From CAVSJA01 sp963728145 (GTDB lineage Bacteria > Bacteroidota > Bacteroidia > Chitinophagales > Chitinophagaceae), in the NCBI GenBank assembly GCA_963728145.1, contig CAVSJA010000008.1, positions 248,001 to 312,000 on the forward strand: a stretch of 64,000 bases of DNA, given 5' to 3'. Positions 42,144 to 51,013 of the stretch are shown here, piece by piece. Every line of letters begins with the position of its first letter. Position 1 is the stretch's first letter. The position numbers and the translations under genes were made by a program. The notes beneath the pieces are model-generated. The model worked only from the letters and a program-made list of their open reading frames with translations. It was not told where the DNA came from and made no database searches.

Positions 42144-42205
42144 TCCTTTTATTGAAAAATGGTTTAGAATTAGGGCTGGCAATTTGTATCGAATCAAGCG
42201 CAGGT

Positions 42206-42553
42206 TTATGGACAAGTTCTGAAAAAGATCTTTTTTCCAAAACGGGTATTGCGGGAAGTATCAATAACTCCCTGATCTACCACAAGAATCTTTCTCCCAC
42301 TAACCTTGCAACTATCTCTTAGCACATTGCAGACTTGCTGAGTTTTTATATCCCAAAGAGAATCCTTAATTGTTGAAATAACGACAGTATCATTAACAAA
42401 GTCATAAAGACTGGCTCTGACCGAAGTGTCCGCAAAAAGCAGGTTGTTGACATAACCTCTACAAGGATCGAAGGGCGGTTCTTTTATGAAAGTCACTGCC
42501 CCGATAAATCCGAAGCAGGAAAGTATTATTATGAGTTTTATGAAATCTTTCAT
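42206..42553 (-). CDS. Small Cys-rich secreted paralogue (second of three)
   Basis: A 115-residue protein starting MKDFIKLIIILSCFGFIGA, a signal or anchor. The shared core NDTVVISTIKDSLWDIK, CNVLRDSCKVSGRKILVVD and TRFGKKIFFRTCP is clear. The four conserved Cys fall at the same positions as in its neighbours. It has an extra Cys in the anchor segment. Function unknown. It lies 62 bp before the next copy and 21 bp after the first. Confidence 0.75.
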   Translation of the reverse strand: MKDFIKLIIILSCFGFIGAVTFIKEPPFDPCRGYVNNLLFADTSVRASLYDFVNDTVVISTIKDSLWDIKTQQVCNVLRDSCKVSGRKILVVDQGVIDTSRNTRFGKKIFFRTCP

Positions 42554-42574
42554 TTACTATAATTTGAATCAGCA

Positions 42575-42913
42575 CTACTGACAATGTCTGAAGTATATCT
42601 TCTTCCCGAATCGGGTATCAAAAAACGCGGGATTCCTTGTGGTATCGATTACAAGTACCTTTCTTCCGTTTAACTTACAACTATCCCTTAGAAGTCGACA
42701 GATTTCGGCTGATTTGATGTCCCATAAAGTATCCATATAAGCCTGGATAATGACCGTATCGGAACTAAATTCCTGATAATAGCCATTGTAATCCTGATTT
42801 AGGAATCTGTCGATCTGGATATCGCAAGGATAGGGAATTAACCTCTTGCTTGTTGCCAGTCCTATAAACGCGAAAAATCCAAGGATAAAAATTGCCTTAA
42901 AGAAATCTTTCAT
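42575..42913 (-). CDS. Small Cys-rich secreted paralogue (first of three)
   Basis: A 112-residue protein starting MKDFFKAIFILGFFAFIGLA. The mature part shows YPCDIQIDRFLNQ, SDTVIIQAYMDTLWDIK, CRLLRDSCKLNGRKVLVID and TRFGKKIYFRHC. It is the first of three tandem copies. Its start overlaps the stop of the VanZ-like gene by 4 bp, so translation is coupled to that gene and hence to accD. No known family can be named. Confidence 0.78.
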   Translation of the reverse strand: MKDFFKAIFILGFFAFIGLATSKRLIPYPCDIQIDRFLNQDYNGYYQEFSSDTVIIQAYMDTLWDIKSAEICRLLRDSCKLNGRKVLVIDTTRNPAFFDTRFGKKIYFRHCQ

Positions 42914-43302
42914 TTCTTTCTAATTATTATAATCGATAAGATAACGGCTAGCAACATTAATACGACATCCGTGAGGTCCAGGTTTCCAGGTACGAAATCG
43001 GCCTGCATGAACTCAAAGAATGACATAGCAAGTATTCCAATCGTTGCACACCAGTATTTATTTAAACGGGTAAACGCTATAAGGCTCGCCGTTAGTGCAT
43101 ATGCCCAGCACATATCGGGCAGGTAAAAAAGTACAAACTTTCCGGGCAGGTTTCTCGGTATTACGAAGACTGCTTTTTTAAGCTTAAAGATTGTATGTAG
43201 GTAAGTATAGGGGGTTCTGAATAGGAGGTAGATCAGAAAACCTAAAAGAAGTGGGAAAAAAATATGAAGGATTATTGTTTTCCAGCGAATTCGTCGAAGC
43301 AC
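42910..43302 (-). CDS. VanZ-like membrane protein
   Basis: A 130-residue protein with four membrane helices. SFFEFMQADFVPGNLDLTDVVLMLLAVIL matches the VanZ block (E-x-x-Q...P-G-R/N...D-x-x-D). The family is named after a glycopeptide-resistance accessory protein, but most members have no known role. It starts 3 bp after the accD stop and overlaps the first Cys-rich gene by 4 bp, so it is part of the accD operon. Confidence 0.82.
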   Translation of the reverse strand: MLRRIRWKTIILHIFFPLLLGFLIYLLFRTPYTYLHTIFKLKKAVFVIPRNLPGKFVLFYLPDMCWAYALTASLIAFTRLNKYWCATIGILAMSFFEFMQADFVPGNLDLTDVVLMLLAVILSIIIIRKK

Positions 43303-43305
43303 AGC

Positions 43306-44214
43306 CTAGTTTTTGAATAAGCTTAAGAGCGTACCAAGCTTGTCCTTCAATTCCTTCCTTGGCACTATGAAATCCAGAAAACCATGTTCGAGCAGGAATT
43401 CGCTTCGCTGAAAGCCTTCAGGCAGATCTTTCTTAATCGTTTCCCTGATTACGCGGGGACCTGCGAATCCGATCAGGGCCATAGGTTCAGCAATATTCAA
43501 ATCGCCCAGCATTCCGAATGAAGCGGAGATACCACCGAATGAAGGATCAGTCAAAAGAGATATGAATGGAATCTTCGCGTCTGTGAGTTGTGAAAGCTTA
43601 CCCGAAACTTTTGCCAGTTGCATTAATGAGAAAGCGCTTTCCATCATTCTTGCACCACCTGATTTGCAGATGATGAGCAGTGGAGTATTTTCTTCCAGGC
43701 AGGTATCGATTGCCCTCGAGATTCGTTCACCCATCACGCTACCCAACGACCCGCCGATGAAATCGAAGTCCATACAGCCAACCACCAACGGTTGATTTTT
43801 TACTTTTCCTTTTGCTATCCTGATGGAATCGGTGAGATCGGTCTTGTTCCAGGTTTCCTCCAATCTTTTCTGGTATGACTTAAGATCAGTGAAACCCAGA
43901 AAATCCTTTGCATGAATATTCTCAAATAACACTTCGAACTCGTTATTGTCAAATAAAAACTCGAAATATTCGGCGCTGCCTATACGGTGGTGGTGACTGC
44001 AACGCGGACAGACGAAAAGGTTCTCGCGTAATTCCGTAACCGTGCAGATAAAGCCGCATTCCGGGCATTTGTTCCAAAGCCCTTCCGGTGTTTCCTTTTT
44101 CTCGGCAGTACTGGTCAGAATGCCTTTCTTAATACGCTTGAACCAGCCTGGTTTACCGCCTTCACTTCCATTCTCACCGGCCAGGTTGGCATCAAAGTCC
44201 TCTTCATGTCTCAT
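43306..44214 (-). CDS. accD: Acetyl-CoA carboxylase carboxyltransferase subunit beta
   Basis: A 302-residue subunit. The zinc ribbon CPECGF...FVCPRCSHHHRIG lies at the N-terminus. GCMDFDFIGGSLGSVMGERISRA, KSGGARMMESAFSLMQLAK and LLTDPSFGGISASFGMLGD form the carboxyltransferase core. With AccA it transfers the carboxyl group from biotin to acetyl-CoA in fatty-acid synthesis. The accA gene is not in this window. The gene heads an operon whose downstream members are a VanZ-like gene and three small Cys-rich genes, an unusual context for accD. Confidence 0.95.
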   Translation of the reverse strand: MRHEEDFDANLAGENGSEGGKPGWFKRIKKGILTSTAEKKETPEGLWNKCPECGFICTVTELRENLFVCPRCSHHHRIGSAEYFEFLFDNNEFEVLFENIHAKDFLGFTDLKSYQKRLEETWNKTDLTDSIRIAKGKVKNQPLVVGCMDFDFIGGSLGSVMGERISRAIDTCLEENTPLLIICKSGGARMMESAFSLMQLAKVSGKLSQLTDAKIPFISLLTDPSFGGISASFGMLGDLNIAEPMALIGFAGPRVIRETIKKDLPEGFQRSEFLLEHGFLDFIVPRKELKDKLGTLLSLFKN

Positions 44215-44347
44215 GCGGGTGCAATTAGTGGGCTAAGATAGGGATTTTAGAATAAGTGATTCCCCTGGGAAATAGTACTGCTATTCGCTTTTCAATACGC
44301 TGGTACAGAAAATTTTAAATGAACTACCAAGTTTGGCTTTGCGGTGT

Positions 44348-44355
44348 TATTTTTG
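44348..44355 (+). promoter_or_regulatory. Candidate -7 box of the sdhCAB operon
   Basis: TATTTTTG is a full -7 match 88 bp before the sdhC start codon. No -33 TTTG at normal spacing is visible. Confidence 0.3.
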
Positions 44356-44443
44356 CCAAAATTTTCACTGTAGTTCTTCAACCAGTTCTTCCGGACAATG
44401 TTATATATAAAGAGAGCTTGCCGGACAGAAAAAAATAATTCCA

Positions 44444-45166
44444 ATGAAATGGTCTGAATTTCTCACGTCCTCGGTAGGCAAGAAACTTGTAATGGGTTTG
44501 ACCGGTTTATTCCTCATTTCGTTTTTGGTTATTCACGTCGGTTTAAATTCCTGTATATTCAACGACCTTTCTTTTTTTGATCCCACCGATGATGGTAAGA
44601 TGTTTAACAGGGCCGCTCATTTTATGGGTGCAAGCGTTGTTATACGAATACTTGAAATTGGACTGTTCGTAGGTTTTATCATCCATATAGTTCAGGGTTA
44701 TGTCCTCGAGGTGCAGAACCGGGCGACAAGGGCTGTGGGTTACCATGTCAAAATGGGAACTAAGGGCAGCACCTGGTATGCAAAATCAATGGGTTTATTA
44801 GGAACGCTCTTATTGTTGTTCCTCATCATGCATATCTCTCATTTCTGGATCCCTTCGCGTGTTACCCAGGACCTTACGCCGAGAACCTATGTTGACGGCG
44901 GAGCTGAAGTTCACGATCTTTTCGAAAGAATGGTGCAGGTTTTCCAAAACGGATGGATTGTACTGCTTTATGTGTTGGCTTGCATTTCACTTGCATGGCA
45001 TTTGTTACATGGTTTTCAAAGTTCATTCCGTACAATCGGATTAAGTAATAAAAAATATATAGGCATTGTGAAAACTGCCGGCATTGTGTTTTCAATCCTG
45101 GTTCCTTTGCTTTTTGCGTTAATGCCGCTGAGTATTTATTTTGGATGGATAGGGTATGAGATATGA
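44444..45166 (+). CDS. sdhC: Succinate dehydrogenase cytochrome b subunit
   Basis: A 240-residue, five-helix membrane anchor of the b558 type used in Bacteroidota. VGKKLVMGLTGLFLISFLVIHVGLN, GFIIHIVQGYVLEVQNRATR, LLLFLIMHISHFWI and HLLHGFQSSFRTIGL carry the His residues that bind two haems and menaquinone contacts. It anchors SdhA and SdhB in the membrane, oxidising succinate with menaquinone reduction. It is first in the sdhCAB order. Its stop codon TGA begins a 7-bp word array. Confidence 0.94.
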   Translation: MKWSEFLTSSVGKKLVMGLTGLFLISFLVIHVGLNSCIFNDLSFFDPTDDGKMFNRAAHFMGASVVIRILEIGLFVGFIIHIVQGYVLEVQNRATRAVGYHVKMGTKGSTWYAKSMGLLGTLLLLFLIMHISHFWIPSRVTQDLTPRTYVDGGAEVHDLFERMVQVFQNGWIVLLYVLACISLAWHLLHGFQSSFRTIGLSNKKYIGIVKTAGIVFSILVPLLFALMPLSIYFGWIGYEI

Positions 45167-45211
45167 GTCGGGAGTCAGGAGTCTGGAGTCAAAGCTCAAG
45201 GCTCATAACTC
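45164..45211 (+). repeat. 7-bp word array GGAGTCA, seven units
   Basis: Units of 7 bp (overlapping the TGA stop of sdhC, then GGAGTCA, GGAGTCT, GGAGTCA, AAGCTCA, AGGCTCA, TAACTCA) lie between sdhC and sdhA within one operon. The inverse word is not found nearby. Confidence 0.8.
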
Positions 45212-45250
45212 AAAGCAATTTACAAATACGATTCAAACACTTTCAATAGT

Positions 45251-47224
45251 ATGCTTAATTCAAAAGTTCCCGCAGGCCAGCTTGATAATAAATGGACCTA
45301 TTATAAAGGCCATTGCAAGCTGGTGAATCCTGCCAATAAACGCAAACTGGAAGTTATTGTAGTAGGTACCGGTCTTGCAGGTGCCGCTGCGGCGGCATCA
45401 TTGGGAGAATTGGGATATAAAGTCAAGGCATTTTGCTTCCAGGATTCTCCAAGAAGGGCACATAGCATCGCTGCGCAGGGTGGGATTAATGCAGCAAAGA
45501 ATTACCAGAATGATGGAGATAGCGTATTCCGTTTGTTTTATGATACCATCAAAGGCGGTGACTATCGCGCAAGAGAATCTAACGTTCACCGCTTAGCCGA
45601 AGTAAGCGTAAATATCATTGACCATTGTGTTGCACAGGGTGTGCCATTTGCAAGAGAATATGGGGGCTTGTTAAGCAACCGCTCCTTCGGTGGTACACAG
45701 GTTCAAAGGACTTTTTATGCTGCAGGACAAACCGGTCAGCAATTATTGATTGGTGCATACCAGGCATTGGAAAGACAGGTAGCATTGGGAAATGTAACGC
45801 AATACACCCGTCACGAGATGCTTGAAGTGGTGATCATCGACGGAAAATGCAGGGGCATTATATGCCGTGACCTGGTGACAGGTAAATTGGAGCGCCATTT
45901 CGGACATTCGGTATTGTTATGCACCGGAGGATATGGGAATGTATTTTATCTCTCCACTAATGCAATGGCATGTAATGTCACAGCGATATGGAAAGCACAT
46001 AAGAAGGGTGCCTATTTCGGTAATCCTTGTTTCACTCAAATACATCCGACCTGTATACCCGTCACGGGAGAACATCAAAGCAAGCTGACGCTGATGAGCG
46101 AAAGTTTGCGCAATGACGGAAGGATCTGGGTACCTAAAATAAAGGGAGACAATCGCAAGCCAAATGAAATTCCTGAGGAAGAAAGAGACTACTTCCTTGA
46201 AAGAAGATATCCTGCATTCGGAAACCTTGTGCCTCGCGATGTTGCTTCAAGAGCTGCAAAAGAACGGTGTGATGCAGGCTATGGAGTGGGTTCGTCAAAA
46301 CAAGCAGTCTATCTCGATTATGAGGATGCAATCCTTCGCTATGGAAATGGAGAAGCTAAAAAACGCAACCTTGGGAATTCAGATCAAGCTACTATAATGT
46401 CAATGGGAAGAGCCGTTGTAAAAGAAAAATATGGCAACCTTTTCGACATGTATGAAAAGATAACGGGAGAGGACCCATACGAAATCCCAATGCGCATTTA
46501 TCCCGCTGTTCATTATACGATGGGTGGATTATGGGTCGATTATGAATTAATGACTTCTGTTCCTGGTCTGTATACTTTGGGAGAAGCAAACTTTTCTGAT
46601 CATGGTGCAAACCGTCTCGGTGCATCTGCATTAATGCAAGGCCTTGCTGATGGTTATTTCGTAATACCATATACAATTGGAAATTTCCTTGCTGAGGAGA
46701 TCCGCACTGCAGCTATTCCAACTGATCATCCAGGATTTGTAGAAGCAGAGAATGCGGTAGCAAGTCGCATAAACAAACTGATGAATATCCAGGGTGCTCA
46801 AACGCCCGAAAGTTTGCACAGGCGATTGGGTAAGATCATGTGGAATAAATGTGGTATGAGCCGGAATGAAAAAGGATTAAAAGAAGCTATTGAAGAAATA
46901 CGTGCATTGAAGAAAGAGTTTTGGAGTGATATCAGGATTCCCGGAAAGATCGAGGAATTCAATCCCGAACTTGATAAGGCAAATCGTGTCGCAGACTTTA
47001 TTGAGCTTGGGGAATTGATGTGTCTGGATGCGCTTCATCGTAAAGAAAGTTGCGGTGGACATTTCAGGGAGGAAAGTCAGACTCCGGAAGGCGAGGCGTT
47101 GCGCAATGATTCAGAATTTGCTTACGTAGCTGCATGGGAGTATAAAGGCGATAGCGACTGGGCCTTACACAAAGAAGAGCTAGTATTCGAAGTAGCAAAA
47201 CCAACTCAACGATCGTACAAATAA
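45251..47224 (+). CDS. sdhA: Succinate dehydrogenase flavoprotein subunit
   Basis: A 657-residue flavoprotein. VIVVGTGLAGAAAAASLGE is the FAD dinucleotide motif, and HSIAAQGGINAAKN carries the His that binds FAD covalently. GGYGNVFYLSTN, the HYTMGGLWVD region and SALMQGLADGYF follow. It transfers electrons from succinate to the iron-sulphur subunit. The length suits the long Bacteroidota/epsilon-type SdhA. It lies 84 bp after sdhC, with a word array in between. Confidence 0.95.
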   Translation: MLNSKVPAGQLDNKWTYYKGHCKLVNPANKRKLEVIVVGTGLAGAAAAASLGELGYKVKAFCFQDSPRRAHSIAAQGGINAAKNYQNDGDSVFRLFYDTIKGGDYRARESNVHRLAEVSVNIIDHCVAQGVPFAREYGGLLSNRSFGGTQVQRTFYAAGQTGQQLLIGAYQALERQVALGNVTQYTRHEMLEVVIIDGKCRGIICRDLVTGKLERHFGHSVLLCTGGYGNVFYLSTNAMACNVTAIWKAHKKGAYFGNPCFTQIHPTCIPVTGEHQSKLTLMSESLRNDGRIWVPKIKGDNRKPNEIPEEERDYFLERRYPAFGNLVPRDVASRAAKERCDAGYGVGSSKQAVYLDYEDAILRYGNGEAKKRNLGNSDQATIMSMGRAVVKEKYGNLFDMYEKITGEDPYEIPMRIYPAVHYTMGGLWVDYELMTSVPGLYTLGEANFSDHGANRLGASALMQGLADGYFVIPYTIGNFLAEEIRTAAIPTDHPGFVEAENAVASRINKLMNIQGAQTPESLHRRLGKIMWNKCGMSRNEKGLKEAIEEIRALKKEFWSDIRIPGKIEEFNPELDKANRVADFIELGELMCLDALHRKESCGGHFREESQTPEGEALRNDSEFAYVAAWEYKGDSDWALHKEELVFEVAKPTQRSYK

Positions 47225-47237
47225 ATTTCATATTTGA

Positions 47238-48002
47238 ATGAAACATTACTTGATGAATTTGACCTTAAAAGTCTGGCGACAAAAAAATTCAACGGATAAA
47301 GGTCGATTTGAAACATATGAGGTGAAGGACATATCTTCTGAAATGTCTTTCCTTGAAATGTTCGACGTACTCAATGAAAAATTGATAAAGGAAGGAAAGG
47401 ATCCGATTGCATTTGATCATGATTGCCGTGAAGGAATTTGCGGTACATGTTCAATGTATATTAATGGTCGTCCGCATGGACCATGGCATGCTACAACAAC
47501 CTGCCAGCTTCATATGAGAGAATATAAAAATGGAGATACTATTGTTGTAGAACCATGGCGGGCAAGATCATTTCCCATTATAAAGGATCTTGTTGTTGAT
47601 CGTACTTCGTTTGACAGGATCATACAGGCAGGAGGATTTATTTCGGTAAATACCGGTAACGCTGTGGACGCAAATGCCGTTGCTGTTCCTAAAGATCAGG
47701 CTGATGCTTCCTTCGCGGCTGCGGCATGTATCGGATGTGGTGCCTGTGTTGCTGCGTGTAAGAATTCATCTGCGCTTTTATTTGTTTCAGCGAAAGTTGC
47801 TCATCTCGCGCTATTACCTCAAGGAGAGCCTGAAAGAAAGAAAAGAGTGATTAGTATGGTGGCACAAATGGACAAAGAAGGTTTTGGTGCCTGCACGAAT
47901 ACCGGGGCTTGTGAAGCCGTTTGCCCCAAGGAAATCTCAATCCGCAACATTGCAATGTTAAATAAAGAGTACGCTATAGCTGGATTGATTTCTGAAAAAT
48001 AA
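47238..48002 (+). CDS. sdhB: Succinate dehydrogenase iron-sulphur subunit
   Basis: A 254-residue subunit. CREGICGTC with a later Cys gives the [2Fe-2S] cluster. CIGCGACVAAC and CTNTGACEAVCP give the [4Fe-4S] and [3Fe-4S] sites. It passes electrons from the flavin to the haem/menaquinone membrane subunit. It starts 13 bp after the sdhA stop. A good terminator follows, so the operon ends here. Confidence 0.95.
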   Translation: MKHYLMNLTLKVWRQKNSTDKGRFETYEVKDISSEMSFLEMFDVLNEKLIKEGKDPIAFDHDCREGICGTCSMYINGRPHGPWHATTTCQLHMREYKNGDTIVVEPWRARSFPIIKDLVVDRTSFDRIIQAGGFISVNTGNAVDANAVAVPKDQADASFAAAACIGCGACVAACKNSSALLFVSAKVAHLALLPQGEPERKKRVISMVAQMDKEGFGACTNTGACEAVCPKEISIRNIAMLNKEYAIAGLISEK

Positions 48003-48020
48003 TTGGTACCTAAGATTAAA

Positions 48021-48060
48021 CGTCCCTCCTGCCAATACTGTGGGGAGGGACGGTTTTATT
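48021..48060 (+). terminator. Terminator of sdhCAB
   Basis: A perfect 9-bp stem CGTCCCTCC / GGAGGGACG (48021-48029, 48044-48052) followed by GTTTTATTT. It starts 18 bp after the sdhB stop codon. Confidence 0.9.
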
Positions 48061-48086
48061 TCCAATAAAACAAAAAGATTTCAAAG

Positions 48087-48575
48087 ATGGACTATATCAT
48101 TCCACCGCAAACAAGGATCGGGCATGTGCATTTAAAAGTATCTGACCTGGACAAAGCGCTTTCATTTTATCGTGACCTTCTCGGTTTCCAGGTAATGCAA
48201 TGGTACGGTAAGCAGGCTGTTTTCATTTCTGCAGGCGGCTATCACCATCATATCGGATTGAATATTTGGTATAGCAAGAATGCTTCTCCCGCACCGGTGA
48301 ATAGTTGTGGTTTATTTCATACAGCTATTTTATATCCTACTAGAAAAGATCTTGCAGTTGCGTTGAAAAGATTGATCGATGCAAATTATCCTTTAACAGG
48401 TGCATCTGATCACGGTGTGTCGGAAGCGATTTACCTTGATGATCCGGATCACAATGGTGTTGAACTTTATTGGGATCGGCCAAGAGAAAAATGGCCCCTG
48501 GATGACAAAGGTCAAATATTGATGGGTACTGAAGCGCTTGATATTGAGGATTTGTTAGGAGAGCTTTCAAGGTAA
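48087..48575 (+). CDS. VOC family (catechol-dioxygenase-like) protein
   Basis: A 162-residue VOC protein. IGHVHLKVSDLDKALSFYRDLLGFQVM at the start, GGYHHHIGLNIWYS, and DPDHNGVELYWDRPREKWPLD near the end carry candidate His and Glu metal ligands. These match the CatE-type half of extradiol dioxygenases, but only one such module is present, as in many uncharacterised relatives. The reaction is unknown. The gene stands alone between sdhCAB and an oligopeptidase. Confidence 0.88.
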   Translation: MDYIIPPQTRIGHVHLKVSDLDKALSFYRDLLGFQVMQWYGKQAVFISAGGYHHHIGLNIWYSKNASPAPVNSCGLFHTAILYPTRKDLAVALKRLIDANYPLTGASDHGVSEAIYLDDPDHNGVELYWDRPREKWPLDDKGQILMGTEALDIEDLLGELSR

Positions 48576-48628
48576 CTGGGTAATTCGTATTCGATTTTCA
48601 CGCTGGGACACCACCGTTCATGTATTTG

Positions 48629-48649
48629 ATCCCCGCTTAAATCGGGGAT
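48629..48649 (+). terminator. Hairpin after the VOC gene
   Basis: ATCCCCG / CGGGGAT form a perfect 7-bp stem with a 7-nt loop. A weak T-tract (AGATTTT) follows, so it is a possible terminator. Related words (AGATTT, GAGATTTG) surround it. Confidence 0.55.
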
Positions 48650-48703
48650 AGATTTTAGATTTGAGATTTGAAATCTGTAAATTGACCGGATAAATTTCCC
48701 ATC

Positions 48704-50863
48704 ATGCAAAAATCATTCAGTTTTGTTTTAATAATTGCAATTTTAGCTATGGCCTGTAACCAGGAAGACACGGTAAAACGACAGGGCTACGAATGGCCCA
48801 GCAACTTAACAGCACCTATTGCTGAAAAGAAAGCTAAGGATCTGGGCTTGCATGGAGATTCAAGAATCGATGAATACTACTGGCTCAATGATTATTTCAA
48901 AAAAGGTCCAGACAGTACAAAGGTGGTAGAATACCTGAAAGCGGAAAATGCTTACCTCGATACAGTAATGTCAGGCACAAAGGAATTTCAGAAGAAGCTC
49001 TTCAACGAAATGAAGGGAAGGATTAAGGAGAAAGATGAATCTGTGCCGGTGTTTAGAAATGGCTATTACTATTACAATCGGTTTGAAGAGGGAAAGGAAT
49101 ATTATGTGCATTGCAGAAAGAAAGGAAGTCTTGACGCTGCAGAAGAAGTGTTGCTAAATGTCAACGAACTTTCAAAAGGACATGATTATTTCTCCGCTGT
49201 TGGATTTAATGTTAGTCCCGATAATAAATTGATGGCGTATGGAGTGGATACGGTTTCACGCAGGGAGTATACGATCTATATAAAAAACCTTGAAACAGGG
49301 ACGTTGTATAAAGATGCAATCTCTCTAACAACCGGCGGTTCTGAATGGGCGAATGATAACAAAACACTTTTCTATTCGGAGAAAAATCCCGTAACGCTTC
49401 TGTCAGAAAAAATAAAAAGACATACGCTGGGCGCTGATGCCTCCAATGATGCCGTCGTTTATCATGAAAAGGATAAGACCAATTATATCGGTGTAGGCAA
49501 AACGAAATCGGATAAGTATATCATCATTTATACCGGAGGTACACTTTCCTCAGAGAATTTTATTCTTGACGCCGACAAACCAAATGGAAGCTTTGAATCC
49601 TTCCAGCCAAGATTGAAGGAAGTTCTTTACAATATTGATCATCTGGGTGATAAGTTTCTCATCATGACCAATAAGGACGCAAAGAACTTTAAGGTCATGG
49701 AAACACCTGTCGATAAAACAGGTGTCGACAACTGGAAAGATCTAATTCCTCACCGTACAGATGTACTTGTTGAAGGAATTGAAGTATTCAAGGATCACCT
49801 GGTAATCACCGAAAGGGAAAAAGGTTTGCTCAAGTTGCGTATCCAGAATAAAAAAACAGGTGAAGAACATTATCTCGATTTTGGAGAACCTGCGTACACA
49901 GCATATGCAGGTGCAAATCCGGAATTCAATACAACAACACTTCGTTATCAATACACTTCACTTACTACTCCAAACTCCACTTTCGATTACAATATGGATA
50001 GTAAGGAGAAGAAGTTGATGAAACAACAGGAGGTGGTTGGTGGATACGATCCAAAACAATATGTAACAGAGCGACTTTTTGTAGATGCGAAAGATGGAGC
50101 TAAGGTTCCGGTATCAATAGTATATAAGAAAGGATTTGCAAAGGATGGAACTGCGCCATTGCTTTTGTATGGATATGGTTCTTATGGTAACAGCATGGAT
50201 GCATCATTCAGTTCAAGTCGTTTGAGCCTGGTAGATAGAGGATTTGTTTATGCCATTGCGCACGTGCGTGGCGGCCAGGAAATGGGAAGAAGCTGGTATG
50301 AGGATGGAAAAATGCTAAAGAAGAAAAATTCGTTTACAGATTTTATAGATGTTGCGGAGGCGTTGATAAATCAGAAATTCACTTCGAAGGAACACCTTTA
50401 TGCAATGGGTGGTAGTGCAGGAGGATTATTGGTGGGAGCTGTCACTGTTATGCGCCCGGATCTCTGGAATGGAGTTGTTGCCCAGGTTCCTTTCGTTGAT
50501 GTGGTAACTACTATGATGGATCCAACCATTCCTTTAACGACAAATGAATATGACGAATGGGGTAATCCTGAAAACAAGGACGCTTATTTCTATATGAAAT
50601 CTTATTCTCCGTACGATAACCTTCAAAAAACGGAGTATCCTAATTTATTAGTCACCACTGGTCTTCATGATTCGCAGGTACAATACTTCGAACCGGCCAA
50701 ATGGGTGGCCAAAATGAGAGAATTGAAAACCGGGGATAACCTGCTGCTACTTTATACCAATATGGAAGTCGGTCATGGTGGAGCTTCGGGAAGGTTTGAT
50801 TACCTGAAGGATGTCGCCTTACAATTTGCATTTCTTTTGGCCCTTGAGGGGATCACGGAGTAG
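48704..50863 (+). CDS. Prolyl-oligopeptidase family (S9A, oligopeptidase B-like) lipoprotein
   Basis: A 719-residue protein with lipobox ILAMAC (Cys near residue 18). The N-terminal 400 residues form a propeller (EKDKTNYIGVGKTKSDKY, ENFILDADKPNG). The C-terminal alpha/beta-hydrolase domain has Ser571 in GGSAGGLL, the Asp of TGLHDSQVQYFEPAKW and the His of GHGGASGRFDYL. These are the catalytic triad of oligopeptidase B-type S9A enzymes, which cleave short peptides. Periplasmic, lipid-anchored peptide degradation is likely. Confidence 0.93.
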   Translation: MQKSFSFVLIIAILAMACNQEDTVKRQGYEWPSNLTAPIAEKKAKDLGLHGDSRIDEYYWLNDYFKKGPDSTKVVEYLKAENAYLDTVMSGTKEFQKKLFNEMKGRIKEKDESVPVFRNGYYYYNRFEEGKEYYVHCRKKGSLDAAEEVLLNVNELSKGHDYFSAVGFNVSPDNKLMAYGVDTVSRREYTIYIKNLETGTLYKDAISLTTGGSEWANDNKTLFYSEKNPVTLLSEKIKRHTLGADASNDAVVYHEKDKTNYIGVGKTKSDKYIIIYTGGTLSSENFILDADKPNGSFESFQPRLKEVLYNIDHLGDKFLIMTNKDAKNFKVMETPVDKTGVDNWKDLIPHRTDVLVEGIEVFKDHLVITEREKGLLKLRIQNKKTGEEHYLDFGEPAYTAYAGANPEFNTTTLRYQYTSLTTPNSTFDYNMDSKEKKLMKQQEVVGGYDPKQYVTERLFVDAKDGAKVPVSIVYKKGFAKDGTAPLLLYGYGSYGNSMDASFSSSRLSLVDRGFVYAIAHVRGGQEMGRSWYEDGKMLKKKNSFTDFIDVAEALINQKFTSKEHLYAMGGSAGGLLVGAVTVMRPDLWNGVVAQVPFVDVVTTMMDPTIPLTTNEYDEWGNPENKDAYFYMKSYSPYDNLQKTEYPNLLVTTGLHDSQVQYFEPAKWVAKMRELKTGDNLLLLYTNMEVGHGGASGRFDYLKDVALQFAFLLALEGITE

Positions 50864-50944
50864 AGGTTGACGGGGTTGAAAAGGTTGATAAGGTTGATAG
50901 AGAAGTACTTGTCAACCCTGTCAACCCTGTCAACCTTATCAACC
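50864..50944. repeat. 9-bp word hairpin GGTTGATAA
   Basis: Four units of 9 bp (GGTTGACGG, GGTTGAAAA, GGTTGATAA, GGTTGATAG) start right after the TAG stop of the oligopeptidase gene (50865-50900). The inverted array (CTTGTCAACCCTG words) lies at 50908-50944. The loop is about 7 nt. Confidence 0.92.
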
Positions 50945-51013
50945 CATTAACCCGCCAATGCATAAATTTCCATCGAAAATGCCTACCTTCGCGCCCGCAA
51001 AGGGAGTACAACT

